Positions 7,659 through 17,232 are shown, numbered from the stretch's first letter. The stretch: 64,000 nt of DNA from an uncultured Lachnospiraceae bacterium (GCA_910585965.1 CAJUHH010000001.1:310001-374000), one strand, 5' to 3'. The notes: a model not told the origin generated them from the letters alone. Numbers and translations are program-made.

Positions 7659-9164
7659 TTATTTTATTGCAGATGCCGCAACAGCCCCGTCTTTTAACGC
7701 TTCTCCTTCTTCACTTCCGTCCGTCGTAATATTAATATTCCGATTTACTTTCGCATCATATGTTCCGGCCTTAACAATATCCGCAAGATCAATGCCCACT
7801 GTCTCTTTCATCGTTTCAAAAAGCTTCGCCATTACCGCCGGCACATTATCCGCTACGGAGCTGACGCCGTTCATCTGTCCGTCGCCGCCGATAATCGTAA
7901 TCTTATCGATCTGCGTCAGAGGCTCTGCAATCTTGCCCGCAATATCAGGAAGGACTTTGATGAGCATTTCGGCCATAGCCGCATTATTATACTTCTGGTA
8001 CGCTTCCGCTTTCTTTTCCATTGCTTCTGCTTCCGCAAGGCCCTTCGCCCGGATGGCCTCCGCCTCCGCTTCGCCGACCATACGGATTCCGGCCGCTTCC
8101 TGCTCTTTTGAAAACTTCTGGGCTTCCGCTTTCGCCTTCATAGCGTCCGCTTCTCTTTCCTGTTCGAATTTTTCAGCCTCTGCTTTTCTCTGCCTTTCAT
8201 ATAATTCCGCATCCGATTGCTGCTGACGCGCGAACTTATCCGCTTCCGCCCTCTTTCGAACCTCCGCGTCCAAAGCTTTTTCTCTTACTTCCGCTTCTTT
8301 CTGCTTCAAAGTTACTTCTTTTTCCTGCTTTGCAATGCTCGCTTCCGCTGTCGCTATTTCTATTGTCTTTCTCTGTTCCTGTTCCTGGATGCGGTAAGCA
8401 GCGTCCGCTTCCGCTTTCTTCGTATCCTCCATCTTCTTCAATTCGGATTTCTGAAGGGAAAGTTCATTATTTTTCTTAGCAATCTCTCTTTCCGCATTGA
8501 TACGGGCATCATTTGCCTGACGGTCCGCATCGGCTTTGGCCACGGCAATTTCTTTCTCAGCTTCCGCTTTGGCAATCGCTGCTTTTTTCTTAATCTGGGA
8601 AATATTATCAATACCCAGATCGTCGATCACGCCATTGCCGTCCGCAAAATTCTGTACATTAAAGCTGACAATATCAAGACCCATAGCCGCCAGATCAGGT
8701 TCCGCATTTTCTTTTACCAGATTAGCGAATTTCTGTCTGTCGCTGACCATTTCTTCCAGCCTCATCCGGCCGACGATCTCCCTCATATTGCCTTCCAGCA
8801 CTTCCCTGGCGATGCCGGCTATGTACTGCGTATTCTGATTCAGGAAATTTTCTGCCGCCAATGCGAGCCTTTGCGGTTCGCTGCTGATTTTTACATTTAC
8901 CGCCGCATCTACCTGAATATTGATATAATCCGCCGTAGGCACCGCATTGGATGTCTTGACATCGATAGCGATCAATTTCAGGCTCAGCTTATCCATACGT
9001 TCAAAAAACGGAATTTTTACGCTGGCCTTTCCTATAATAATTTTCTTCCGAAGACCGGAAATAATGAATGCCGTATCCGGCGGCGCCTTTTTATATCCCG
9101 TCACTAGAATAATAGCGACCAAAACTACTACTACCAAAATAATCAAAAACCCAAATAAATTCAT
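7659..9164 (-). CDS. floT: flotillin-family (SPFH/band 7) membrane scaffold protein
   Basis: A 501-residue protein with an N-terminal membrane-inserted segment (LFGFLIILVVVVLVAIILV), an SPFH domain (about 28-190), and a long Glu/Ala/Lys-rich coiled coil (about 190-390) built from repeated AEAEK-type motifs. A C-terminal oligomerisation region contains PDIAGKIAEPL and IGGDG. Flotillins organise membrane microdomains and affect membrane fluidity, secretion and signalling. Length and layout match bacterial FloT. It has its own consensus promoter and is divergent from the nitroreductase. No NfeD-type partner gene is adjacent. Confidence 0.93.
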   Translation of the reverse strand: MNLFGFLIILVVVVLVAIILVTGYKKAPPDTAFIISGLRKKIIIGKASVKIPFFERMDKLSLKLIAIDVKTSNAVPTADYINIQVDAAVNVKISSEPQRLALAAENFLNQNTQYIAGIAREVLEGNMREIVGRMRLEEMVSDRQKFANLVKENAEPDLAAMGLDIVSFNVQNFADGNGVIDDLGIDNISQIKKKAAIAKAEAEKEIAVAKADADRQANDARINAEREIAKKNNELSLQKSELKKMEDTKKAEADAAYRIQEQEQRKTIEIATAEASIAKQEKEVTLKQKEAEVREKALDAEVRKRAEADKFARQQQSDAELYERQRKAEAEKFEQEREADAMKAKAEAQKFSKEQEAAGIRMVGEAEAEAIRAKGLAEAEAMEKKAEAYQKYNNAAMAEMLIKVLPDIAGKIAEPLTQIDKITIIGGDGQMNGVSSVADNVPAVMAKLFETMKETVGIDLADIVKAGTYDAKVNRNINITTDGSEEGEALKDGAVAASAIK

Positions 9165-9196
9165 CCCATACCCTCCATTCTCTCTTTTTGTCTATA

Positions 9197-9225
9197 ATAT
9201 TACGCATTTTTTCATTAAATGTCAA
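9197..9225 (-). promoter_or_regulatory. consensus sigma-A promoter of the flotillin gene
   Basis: On the minus strand TTGACA (9220-9225) and TAATAT (9197-9202) are separated by 17 bases, 33 bases ahead of the flotillin ATG. Confidence 0.75.
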
Positions 9226-9242
9226 TTTAATCAGAATTTATA

Positions 9243-9272
9243 TTGACAATTACCAAAAAATAGTAGTAAATA
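9243..9272 (+). promoter_or_regulatory. predicted promoter of the nitroreductase gene
   Basis: TTGACA (9243-9248) with TAAATA (9267-9272) at 18-base spacing, just before an AGGAGA ribosome site. It is divergent from the flotillin promoter, with 17 bases between the two -35 boxes. Confidence 0.55.
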
Positions 9273-9303
9273 GAAACAAAAAAATAATCAGGAGACGATT
9301 CAT

Positions 9304-10041
9304 ATGAACCAAACAATCCAACAACTATATGACAGGAAATCCGTGCGTGTTTTTACCGATGAACCAATTACCGATGAGGAAAAACAACTGATCCTCACAT
9401 CCGCCTTACAGGCCCCTACTGCAGGAAATATGGCTTTGTATTCTATTCTGGATATCCAGGAACAAAATTTAAAAGAAGAATTGGCAAAAAGATGCGATAA
9501 CCAGCCTTTTATTGCCAAAGCTCCACTTGTTCTTATTTTTCTGGCAGACTTTCAGAAATGGTATGATATTTTTCATGCTTGCTGTAAGGAATCCCCTAAA
9601 ATAGAAGAGGCCGACCTCTTCCTTTCTTCCCAGGACTGCGTCATTGCCGCACAAAACGCCGTGGTCGCCGCACAGTCCATGGGAATCGGCTCCTGCTATA
9701 TCGGCGATATTATGGAAAATTTTGAAATTAACCGGGAACTGCTCCATCTCCCCAAATACGCCCTTCCTTATTCCATGGTTGTTTTTGGGAAACCCACGCA
9801 GCAGCAAAAAGACAGAATCAAACCAAAACGTTTCACATTGGACGATATCGTCCACACCAATACTTACCAGCAAAAATCCATAGAAGAAACCAGGGATATG
9901 TTTGAAAAACAATCCGGGAAAACGGGAAAAGAATTTGAAGAATATATCCAGGCTTTTGCCAACCGCAAATTTTACGTGGACTTCAGAAAAGAAATGAACC
10001 GTTCTGCTAAGGCAATGTTAAAACAGTGGACGGAAATTTAA
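9304..10041 (+). CDS. nitroreductase-family FMN oxidoreductase
   Basis: A 245-residue flavoprotein of the nitroreductase superfamily. The N-terminus YDRKSVRVFTDEPITDEEKQ, the ALQAPTAGNMALYS motif that contacts FMN, and AAQSMGIGSCYIGDI in the core are typical. The C-terminal extension after FGKPTQQQKDRIKP (about residue 165 on) resembles NfsA/NfrA-type NAD(P)H oxidoreductases. The physiological substrate cannot be named. It is the only plus-strand gene left of the origin, stands alone, and ends in a bidirectional terminator. Confidence 0.88.
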   Translation: MNQTIQQLYDRKSVRVFTDEPITDEEKQLILTSALQAPTAGNMALYSILDIQEQNLKEELAKRCDNQPFIAKAPLVLIFLADFQKWYDIFHACCKESPKIEEADLFLSSQDCVIAAQNAVVAAQSMGIGSCYIGDIMENFEINRELLHLPKYALPYSMVVFGKPTQQQKDRIKPKRFTLDDIVHTNTYQQKSIEETRDMFEKQSGKTGKEFEEYIQAFANRKFYVDFRKEMNRSAKAMLKQWTEI

Positions 10042-10070
10042 TCTTTGCCCGGTTATTGCCCGCAAAAATA

Positions 10071-10123
10071 AAAATACGGCTATTACCGAACAAATTTTAT
10101 ATCCCAGGTAACAGCCGTATTTT
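10071..10123. terminator. bidirectional terminator between convergent genes
   Basis: A 17-base arm (10071-10087, AAAATACGGC then TATTACC) pairs with 10107-10123 with a single mismatch. A-rich and T-rich flanks on both sides let it serve the nitroreductase on plus and the cytidylate-kinase-like gene on minus. Confidence 0.85.
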
Positions 10124-10132
10124 ATAATCTTA

Positions 10133-10732
10133 TCAGCCTTTTACTGCCTCCACAAGCAGTTTCACGCAAAGATCGATGCCAAGCTTTCCGCTGTCCATGT
10201 ACAATTCATAGAATTTCGGATTTCCCCATTCCCAGTTTGTCACCGCGCTATAGAAACCGCTTCTTCTCTTATCATTCTTTTTCAGAGCATTTTCTGCCTC
10301 CGATTCTTTAATTCCTTCCCTTTCTATCGCCCGCTTTTTCCTTTTTTCATTATCCGAATGAATAAATACCCGCAGGCTGTCAGCCTTTTCCCTGAGTATA
10401 TACCCGGATGCCCTTCCAACAATCACACATTTTCCTTCTTCCGCCACTTCTTCGATAATACGTTTTTCTTCCAGAAACAGCTTATCTGCCAGAGACAGCT
10501 CTTTACTATTGGAAATTCCTCCTAAAGGAGTTTTGGAAAGATTAAAAAGAAATCCACCGGGGTTCCTTTCTTCCAACCCTTCGATCTGCACGGAAGGTAT
10601 CTTGAGGTTTTTCGCCGCTTCCATAAGAATGTTCCTGTCATACAGCTTATATCCAAGCGCTTCTGCCAGCTTTCTTCCTATCTCGTTCCCGCCGCTGGCA
10701 TATTGCCGTTCAATCGTTACAATATGATACAT
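10133..10732 (-). CDS. cytidylate kinase-like family protein
   Basis: A 199-residue protein of the cytidylate-kinase-like family (P-loop NTPase fold). The N-terminus MYHIVTIERQYASGGNEIGRKLAEALG lies where the Walker A loop should be, but it lacks the canonical GxGKS/T lysine. VIVGRASGYILREK and the basic lid region HSDNEKRKKRAIEREG are family hallmarks, as is the motif KNDKRRSGFYSAVTNWEWG. Such proteins are widespread in Clostridia and their phosphoacceptor is not established. It has its own promoter and terminator. A second, diverged copy lies at 43043-43660. Confidence 0.8.
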   Translation of the reverse strand: MYHIVTIERQYASGGNEIGRKLAEALGYKLYDRNILMEAAKNLKIPSVQIEGLEERNPGGFLFNLSKTPLGGISNSKELSLADKLFLEEKRIIEEVAEEGKCVIVGRASGYILREKADSLRVFIHSDNEKRKKRAIEREGIKESEAENALKKNDKRRSGFYSAVTNWEWGNPKFYELYMDSGKLGIDLCVKLLVEAVKG

Positions 10733-10796
10733 GGATACTCCTCCCTTCTATTTTTTATTACCCGCTCAAAAATTCACTCTTTTGTTTCTTACCTTT

Positions 10797-10825
10797 ATTA
10801 TATACACTCTTTTTGTATCTCTCAA
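10797..10825 (-). promoter_or_regulatory. sigma-A promoter of the cytidylate-kinase-like gene
   Basis: On the minus strand TTGAGA (10820-10825) and TATAAT (10797-10802) are 17 bases apart, about 65 bases upstream of the ATG. Confidence 0.75.
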
Positions 10826-10854
10826 TCATTTTTTCAGAAAATTTAATTTTATTT

Positions 10855-12042
10855 TTATGCTACACCGACTTTCTTATCATCTTTTGCATACAATAACTTC
10901 AAAATAATAGGTGTAGCAATCGAAGATATAATAATCAGTAAAATAACAGATGTAAAATATACCGGCGTAAGCAATCCGACAGATAATCCTTTCTGGGATA
11001 CGATAAGGGCCACCTCTCCTCTTGTCATCATTCCAACGCCAATTTTCAGTGAATCGGACATATTAAACTTACAAAGCTTTGCCATCAATCCACAGCCTAT
11101 TACTTTAGCAATTAATCCAACCGCTACAAATGCAACAGAAAATATCAAAATACTTGCATTCAAACTTTCCAAATTCGTCTTCAAACCGATGCTGGCAAAA
11201 AATACAGGGCCAAATAATATGTAGGAATTGGTGTCCATCTTGCTCGCTATATATTCCGAATCCCTTATGGAGCAAAGAATGATTCCAGCCACATAAGCTC
11301 CTGTAATATCCGCGATTCCAAAATATTTTTCCGCAATATAGGCCATGGCAAGACATAAAGCAAGGCCGGCGATCGGAATACGCCTCGTATGGGGATATCT
11401 GTTATCCACATACTTAAATATCTTATAGCAGACAAAACCGACCACAATAGAAAATACAAAAAATAAAACTGTATTGACTACAACAGACGATGGATTGGAA
11501 TCCGGACTCTTGAATCCCATAACAAATGTTAAAACAATAATACCGATCACATCGTCAATAATCGCCGCGCTTAAAATCGTCGTCCCGACTTTTCCTTTCA
11601 ATTTTCCCATTTCTTTTAACGCTTCTACCGTAATACTTACGGAAGTCGCTGTTAAAATCGTACCGACAAACACTGCCTTATAGAATTCTTCCGATCCCCA
11701 TGGGGCAAAGCCATAAAAGGCCATATAAAGCAAAGCACCCAGTATAAGAGGAATAAATACCCCGGCACAGGCAATTAAAGCTGCAATCGGCCCTGTTTTC
11801 ATAAGATCTTTCAGATCTGTTTCCAGCCCTGCGGAAAACATAAGAATAATAACGCCGATCTCCGCCATTTCAATAAGAAAATCGGATTGGTTCACTAATC
11901 CTAAAATGCTGGGTCCAATAATAAGCCCTGCAATAATTTCCCCTACTACCTGGGGCGCTTTGCATTTCCTTGCCAGAATTCCAAAAAATTTTGCGGCTAT
12001 TATAATAATGGCCAAATCTTTAAATACTGCATATGATTCCAT
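10855..12042 (-). CDS. CPA2-family monovalent cation/proton antiporter
   Basis: A 395-residue integral membrane protein with about 12 hydrophobic segments. Family signatures are visible: KCKAPQVVGEIIAGLIIGPSIL near the N-terminus, FSAGLETDLKDL (69-80), the transport-site AAIIDDVIGIIVL with Asp163-Asp164, and MMTRGEVALIVSQKG near the C-terminus. It has no cytosolic RCK/TrkA domain, so it is a NapA/GerN-like or truncated KefB-like antiporter rather than a full Kef system. The gene follows the S1-domain gene by 23 bases and is probably cotranscribed with it. Confidence 0.9.
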   Translation of the reverse strand: MESYAVFKDLAIIIIAAKFFGILARKCKAPQVVGEIIAGLIIGPSILGLVNQSDFLIEMAEIGVIILMFSAGLETDLKDLMKTGPIAALIACAGVFIPLILGALLYMAFYGFAPWGSEEFYKAVFVGTILTATSVSITVEALKEMGKLKGKVGTTILSAAIIDDVIGIIVLTFVMGFKSPDSNPSSVVVNTVLFFVFSIVVGFVCYKIFKYVDNRYPHTRRIPIAGLALCLAMAYIAEKYFGIADITGAYVAGIILCSIRDSEYIASKMDTNSYILFGPVFFASIGLKTNLESLNASILIFSVAFVAVGLIAKVIGCGLMAKLCKFNMSDSLKIGVGMMTRGEVALIVSQKGLSVGLLTPVYFTSVILLIIISSIATPIILKLLYAKDDKKVGVA

Positions 12043-12065
12043 AATACCACTCCTCGCTGCCTTAT

Positions 12066-12986
12066 TTATAAATTCAGATTTTTAAATAAATCCCCCAAAG
12101 AAGTACCAATATGCTCATTCGAACTATATTTTGCCGTTTCTACTTTTTCCACTTCATCCACCTCTGCATTTTCTTCCACCGCTTTCATGCTGAGGCTTAT
12201 TTTTCCATTATTCGTATTTAATATTTTTACTTTCACCTTATCCCCTACATTCATAACTTCCGAAGGTTTTTTAATTCTTCTCTGGCTGATCTGTGATATA
12301 TGAACCAATCCGCTCAATCCATCGGAAAGAGCAATAAATGCACCATAAGGCATCAGCGACTCTACCGTTCCTTCCATAATTGTTCCCGGAGACAACATCG
12401 ATATTTTATGATGGATCTCTTCTTCCGCCTTTTTCTTTTCCACCGCCTTTGCGGACATTACCAGTTTTTTCTTGCTTTCATCCACAGTAATTACCTGAAC
12501 AGTTAATTTTTTATTTACCCATTCTTCCAGATTTTCCACATAGCTCAAAGAAAGATGGGAAGCGGGGATAAATCCGCGGATACCTTCCGCATAAGCAATA
12601 ACGCCGCCGTTTACCACCTCATTTACCCTTACCTCAATTTCTTTTTCTTCTTCCATATACTGATTTAAGATATCCCATGCAAGAACTTCCTTTGCTTCTT
12701 TGCAGGATAATTGTATATTCCCGGAACCATCGTCGATCTTTACCACGGTCGCTTTTATGCTATCTCCAACCTTTACTTCATCCAATATATTATATTTCGG
12801 ATCATTACTCATATCTTCCGCTTTAATAATGCCCTGGGCATAATAATTCAAATCAAGGATCACTTCTTCCTCATTCACAGATATGACTGTCCCTGAAATA
12901 ATATCGCCTTCTTCAATTTTCTTAAAAGACGCTTCCAGTTCCTTGCTGTAATCTTCCATCGTTTCTTGTTTCATTTCTTCTCCCAT
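12066..12986 (-). CDS. S1 RNA-binding domain protein (three S1 repeats)
   Basis: A protein of 306 residues from the ATG at 12986, which has GGAGG seven bases upstream; the in-frame ATG at 13001 overlaps that site. Three S1 motifs are visible: GDIISGTVISVNEEEVILDL (about 30-95), a weaker one from EKEIEVRVNEVVNGGVIAY, and a canonical C-terminal one from GTIMEGTVESLMPYGAFIAL with GLVHISQIS. The layout resembles the short ribosomal-protein-S1 homologues of Firmicutes, which bind mRNA but are not essential for translation. It sits between glgX and the antiporter. Confidence 0.85.
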   Translation of the reverse strand: MGEEMKQETMEDYSKELEASFKKIEEGDIISGTVISVNEEEVILDLNYYAQGIIKAEDMSNDPKYNILDEVKVGDSIKATVVKIDDGSGNIQLSCKEAKEVLAWDILNQYMEEEKEIEVRVNEVVNGGVIAYAEGIRGFIPASHLSLSYVENLEEWVNKKLTVQVITVDESKKKLVMSAKAVEKKKAEEEIHHKISMLSPGTIMEGTVESLMPYGAFIALSDGLSGLVHISQISQRRIKKPSEVMNVGDKVKVKILNTNNGKISLSMKAVEENAEVDEVEKVETAKYSSNEHIGTSLGDLFKNLNL

Positions 12987-13026
12987 TATTTTCTCCTCCA
13001 TTTATAGATTTTGTAATAAGTTTTAC

Positions 13027-15150
13027 TTATTTTACTACCAACACACATACAGAACGCGGTACCATCCGTAATCTTCCATCTTCCAAAAATGGCATCTTAT
13101 CTTCTTTTTCAGGAATGGAACCAGGCAAATATCTGTTCCCCGTATCTGCTGCAACATACCATCCCATACCGCAGTTCACAGGAGGAAGGAAGAATTCCTG
13201 TTCTTCCCAGAATACATTAATTGCGAGACAGACAATATCATCCCTTGTATTCGTTCTGTTTCTCCCTGCATAAATAATACGAAGTACCTTACAATAATCA
13301 TTTGCTTCCATAACCTGTATCTCAGGAAAACCTAAAGAACAGCATCCGGTATCTTTCCTTACAATATCGTGTTCTTTCCGAAATCCTATCATATATCGGA
13401 AGAATTTAAATATATCTTTATTTTTTTCAAGCAATTTCCAATCCAGCCACGATATTTCATTATCCTGACAATAAGCATTATTGTTTCCGAACTGTGTATT
13501 ACAGAATTCATCCCCTGCAAGGAACATAGGAATCCCACGGCTCATCATAAGCACTGCCGCTGCATTTTTCACAAGTTTCCGACGAAGATCCAGAATTTCC
13601 TGATTATCCGTATCTCCTTCCACGCCGCAGTTCCAGCTGCGGTTATCATTGCTTCCATCGGTATTGTTCCATCCATTATCTTCATTATGTTTCCAATTAT
13701 AAGAATAAAGATCCCATAAGGTAAACCCGTCATGGCAGGTAATAAAATTAACCGATGCATTATTTCCTCTGTATTCCGGGTCATATAAATCTTTAGAACC
13801 AGTAATTCTTTTTGCCGCCAGCCCTGACATGCCGTATTCTCCTTTTAGAAAATCCCGCATATCATCCCTGTATCTCCCGTTCCATTCCGACCATCGGTTC
13901 CAGGCAGGAAAACTGCCTACCTGATAAAGACCTCCCGCATCCCAAGCTTCCGCAATTAATTTCACATTTCCAAGAATCGGGTCAAAAGCAAGGCTTTTTA
14001 ATAATGGAGGATTATTCATCGGAGAACCATCCTCATTTCTCCCAAGAATCGTAGCAAGATCAAACCGAAAACCATCGATACGGTATACCGTCGTCCAATA
14101 ACGGAGACATTCCATAATCATCTGTTGTACAATAGGATGATTACAATTCAATGTATTGCCGCATCCGCTGAAATTATAATAACTTCCGTCCGGTGTCAGC
14201 ATATAATAAATATTATTATCAAATCCTTTAAAAGAGAAGCAGGAACCCATTTCGTTTCCCTCCGCCGTATGGTTAAATACCACATCCAGGAAACATTCAA
14301 TCCCATTCCTATGCAGCTCTTTGATCAATTCCTTTAACTCTGTTCCTTCATGGTTATATTCCGCTTTTGCCGTATAACTCGTATTCGGGGCAAAAAAGCC
14401 GACCGTATTATATCCCCAATAATCCAATAACTGTTTACCGTTTACTTCCCTATAATCCTTCATTTCATCAAATTCAAAAACAGGCATAAGTTCTACGGCA
14501 TTGACACCGAGATCTTTTAAATATCCTATTTTTTCCTGAAGACCACTGAAAGTCCCAGGATATTTCACGCCCGAAGACCCATGCTGGGTAAAACCCCTGA
14601 CATGCATTTCATAAATAACCAAATCTTCCATCGGTATTAAGAGCTGGTTCATTCCCAGCCAGTCAAAATCTTCCTTAACAACCCTTGCTTTATAACTTAC
14701 CCCTTCTTTTTTCTTAACGCCCCATATCCTTTGCCCGCTTACCGCTTTTGCATAAATATCTAAAAGATAATTATTTTTGTTAAATAATAAACCCTTTTTC
14801 ATATCATATGGGCCATCGATCCGATAAGCATATTCAAAATCTTCTATATTCAACCCAAATACAATCATGGAATATACTTTTCCTATCCGATAATTCTCGG
14901 GAAAAGGAATAATCGCATAAGGTTCATCTTCCATTCTATGAAAAAGAAGAAGTTCACATCCTGTCGCATGATAAGAATGAACAGTAAAATTAACACCGCA
15001 TGGAATGGCCGTAGCTCCGTTCACTTCATATATTCCCGGACGTACTTCAAACCCTGATACTTTATCCATGGGAATCATATGAATACTTCTCATAGGAGAA
15101 ATTACTTTATTATCATCTCTCAAATCCACCTGATTTTCTTTTCTTTCCAT
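13027..15150 (-). CDS. glgX: glycogen debranching enzyme / isoamylase-type GH13 hydrolase
   Basis: A 707-residue cytosolic enzyme that hydrolyses alpha-1,6 branches of glycogen or related glucans. An N-terminal CBM48-like domain (about 35-135) precedes the GH13 barrel. Conserved region I is DVVFNHTAEG; the nucleophile is Asp364 in DGFRFDLATIL, the acid/base Glu401 in LIAEAWDAGG, and the third acidic residue Asp474 in ITCHDGFTLWDL. The presence of ADEFCNTQFGNNNAYCQDN is characteristic of the GlgX/TreX group. Pullulanase is less likely given this layout. The neighbouring fructokinase suggests carbohydrate metabolism, though no other glycogen genes are in view. Confidence 0.9.
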   Translation of the reverse strand: MERKENQVDLRDDNKVISPMRSIHMIPMDKVSGFEVRPGIYEVNGATAIPCGVNFTVHSYHATGCELLLFHRMEDEPYAIIPFPENYRIGKVYSMIVFGLNIEDFEYAYRIDGPYDMKKGLLFNKNNYLLDIYAKAVSGQRIWGVKKKEGVSYKARVVKEDFDWLGMNQLLIPMEDLVIYEMHVRGFTQHGSSGVKYPGTFSGLQEKIGYLKDLGVNAVELMPVFEFDEMKDYREVNGKQLLDYWGYNTVGFFAPNTSYTAKAEYNHEGTELKELIKELHRNGIECFLDVVFNHTAEGNEMGSCFSFKGFDNNIYYMLTPDGSYYNFSGCGNTLNCNHPIVQQMIMECLRYWTTVYRIDGFRFDLATILGRNEDGSPMNNPPLLKSLAFDPILGNVKLIAEAWDAGGLYQVGSFPAWNRWSEWNGRYRDDMRDFLKGEYGMSGLAAKRITGSKDLYDPEYRGNNASVNFITCHDGFTLWDLYSYNWKHNEDNGWNNTDGSNDNRSWNCGVEGDTDNQEILDLRRKLVKNAAAVLMMSRGIPMFLAGDEFCNTQFGNNNAYCQDNEISWLDWKLLEKNKDIFKFFRYMIGFRKEHDIVRKDTGCCSLGFPEIQVMEANDYCKVLRIIYAGRNRTNTRDDIVCLAINVFWEEQEFFLPPVNCGMGWYVAADTGNRYLPGSIPEKEDKMPFLEDGRLRMVPRSVCVLVVK

Positions 15151-15191
15151 CTAAATCTCCTTTCATGCCCATTCTTATCCTTTTATAGCAA

Positions 15192-15231
15192 AAAGCCTAT
15201 ATATAATTTATTACAATCATATATAGGCTTT
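15192..15231 (-). terminator. intrinsic terminator after the fructokinase gene
   Basis: A 13-bp perfect stem (15192-15204 with 15219-15231, AAAGCCTATATAT type) followed on the minus strand by TTTTT. It lies 13 bases beyond the fructokinase stop. Confidence 0.85.
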
Positions 15232-15243
15232 CCGTACAAAATA

Positions 15244-16209
15244 TTAATATGCCTTAATGAATTCTTTTACTTCATCTTTTGTCGGCATAACACGCAGCGC
15301 TCCTTTTTTCGTTGTAATAAGAGAAGCTGCCGCATTAGCAAATGTCAGCATTTTTTCTAATTTCTCCCGGTCCATACAATCCAGGCCATATTTTAATATA
15401 AAGTGCAGGCAGCATCCTCCGAACGTATCCCCTGCCCCCGTTGTCTCTATCGTATTTTTCTGGACAAAAGCTGGTTTTTCCACCCTGAGATCCTTATAAT
15501 AAGCACGGCTTCCATCCTTGCCCATGGATAATACAATTAACTTTATATGATATTCATCTTGTAACTTTTTAATACCTTTATCGAAATCCTTTTCTCCCGT
15601 AAACCATTGTATCTCATTATCCGATATTTTTAAAATATCGCATTGTCCAAGTCCATACGCCACCTGTTTTTTCGCATCATCAAGAGATTCCCAAAGAGGA
15701 GGGCGAAGATTCGGGTCAAAAGAAATCAAAGCTCCATTTTCCTTCGCTTTTTTTATTGCTTTTTTTGTTGCTTTTCTGACTCCTTTATGGGTCATGGACA
15801 AAGTGCCGAAATGAAAAATTTTGCAATTTTTTATGAGGCTGTTATTAAGATCGCTTTCCTCCAGCATCATATCCGCTCCTGGATTACGGTAAAAAGAAAA
15901 ATCCCTGTCGCCGCCTTTCAATGTCTGCACAAAAGCTAAGGTAGTCCTTACTTCTTTATCCATAACAAGGCCGGATACATCAATCCCGACTTCCTTTAAA
16001 ACATCTTTTAACTTAATGCCAAATATATCTTTTCCTACTTTTCCAATAAAAGCCGTCTTATTTCCCAGTTTTTGAAGCATGGCAAGCACATTGCAGGGCG
16101 CTCCGCCGGGATTTGCTTCAAATATAGTATTTCCCTGCCCGCTCACTCCATTATCTGTAAAATCAATCAATAACTCACCCAAAGCAACTACATCATATTT
16201 TTTCTTCAT
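15244..16209 (-). CDS. PfkB-family carbohydrate kinase, probable fructokinase
   Basis: A 321-residue ribokinase-superfamily enzyme. The first signature includes ANPGGAPCNVLAMLQKLG (about 32-49), typical of ScrK-type fructokinases. The second signature TTGAGDTFGGCCLHF carries the catalytic Asp of the GAGD anion hole. SFYRNPGADMML and FDPNLRPPLW also match the fructokinase group. It would phosphorylate fructose to fructose-6-phosphate in the cytosol. AGGAGG precedes the ATG. It may share a transcript with the exchanger upstream, which ends 42 bases away across an A/T-rich gap. Confidence 0.85.
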   Translation of the reverse strand: MKKKYDVVALGELLIDFTDNGVSGQGNTIFEANPGGAPCNVLAMLQKLGNKTAFIGKVGKDIFGIKLKDVLKEVGIDVSGLVMDKEVRTTLAFVQTLKGGDRDFSFYRNPGADMMLEESDLNNSLIKNCKIFHFGTLSMTHKGVRKATKKAIKKAKENGALISFDPNLRPPLWESLDDAKKQVAYGLGQCDILKISDNEIQWFTGEKDFDKGIKKLQDEYHIKLIVLSMGKDGSRAYYKDLRVEKPAFVQKNTIETTGAGDTFGGCCLHFILKYGLDCMDREKLEKMLTFANAAASLITTKKGALRVMPTKDEVKEFIKAY

Positions 16210-16251
16210 ACTTTTCCTCCTGGCTTTGCTTTTTTTATTTTATTTTATTTT

Positions 16252-17232
16252 TTAAAAAAATATAATTTTCCCGTAATACGCACAAAAAACGCAAAGAAGC
16301 AATATTCCATGGATACGCGATAATTTTTTTCTCCAGAATACAAATAAAAATAAAAGTATAGAAGTTCCGATACACACGACGCTGTCAAAGTTAAAAGAAT
16401 TATTATAAGGGACATCCGTAATCAGCGACGTAGTTCCTATAACGAACAATATATTAAAAATATTGCTGCCCACTATATTTCCAACGGCAATGTCCGCCTT
16501 TTTCTTCATTGCTGCAGTAATAGAAGTGATCAACTCAGGAAGCGATGTCCCGAATGCCACAATAGTAAGTCCGATCAGCCTCTCATTCATTCCAAAAATT
16601 CTTGCCAAAGATGTGGCGGCATCTACGGCTATATTGCTTCCCGATACAATAGCAACGATTCCTATTGCTAATAAAAGAAGAAGCATGAATATATTATCAT
16701 TTACTTTGATCTCCGCTTCTTCCAGGCCTACGCTTATCTTTCCTTTCTTTGCCATAACGATCAGATATACAAAATAAACGATCATAAAAGTCCATAAAAT
16801 CATTCCATCTATTCTTCCAAGATGGCCTTTCCAATAACCGATCCCGGCCAAAAGGCATGTAATAGCAATCATAAAAGGTATTTCATATTTTATGGTAGAT
16901 ATTTGTACCGGTATAGCTACAATCACGGAAGTAACTCCAAGAATCAGCAATATATTTAATATATTGCTTCCGAGTATATTCCCAATAGCGATTGCCGCGC
17001 TGTTGCTCTCCGCCGTATTTTTTAATGCTGCGGATATACTGACAGCGGCTTCCGGCGCGCTGGTTCCCATAGCTACTATAGTAAGGCCGATAATCAGCTG
17101 CGGAATGCCAAATCTGTCCGCAATCTTTGATGCCCCTCCTACAAACCAGTCAGCGCCTTTTACCAATAATAAAAATCCAATAACCAATAATCCAAACTGA
17201 ATTACTATTTCCATAAAAAAACCATCATTCAT
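16252..17232 (-). CDS. CaCA-family sodium/calcium exchanger-like transporter
   Basis: A 326-residue membrane protein with two inverted homologous halves, as in the YrbG type. The alpha-1 repeat reads [20 protein letters not shown] with [16 protein letters not shown]; the alpha-2 repeat reads [20 protein letters not shown] with [16 protein letters not shown]. The GTS-PE motifs hold the cation-binding acidic residues. It would exchange Ca2+ or K+ for Na+ or H+. The ATG at 17232 follows AAGGAAG and overlaps the gyrA end by eight bases, so it is translationally coupled to gyrA, an unusual neighbour. Confidence 0.92.
   Translation of the reverse strand: MNDGFFMEIVIQFGLLVIGFLLLVKGADWFVGGASKIADRFGIPQLIIGLTIVAMGTSAPEAAVSISAALKNTAESNSAAIAIGNILGSNILNILLILGVTSVIVAIPVQISTIKYEIPFMIAITCLLAGIGYWKGHLGRIDGMILWTFMIVYFVYLIVMAKKGKISVGLEEAEIKVNDNIFMLLLLLAIGIVAIVSGSNIAVDAATSLARIFGMNERLIGLTIVAFGTSLPELITSITAAMKKKADIAVGNIVGSNIFNILFVIGTTSLITDVPYNNSFNFDSVVCIGTSILLFLFVFWRKKLSRIHGILLLCVFCAYYGKIIFF

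Noticed and set aside
8217..9107. 296-codon plus-strand open frame inside the flotillin gene
   Set aside because: It lies opposite the flotillin SPFH and coiled-coil coding sequence, has no ribosome site, and its composition (Phe/Arg-rich) is what antisense reading of Glu/Lys-rich codons gives.
9226..9303. Riboswitch ahead of the nitroreductase (FMN-type)
   Set aside because: The gap is about 80 A/T-rich bases fully used by two promoters; no conserved aptamer helices are visible.
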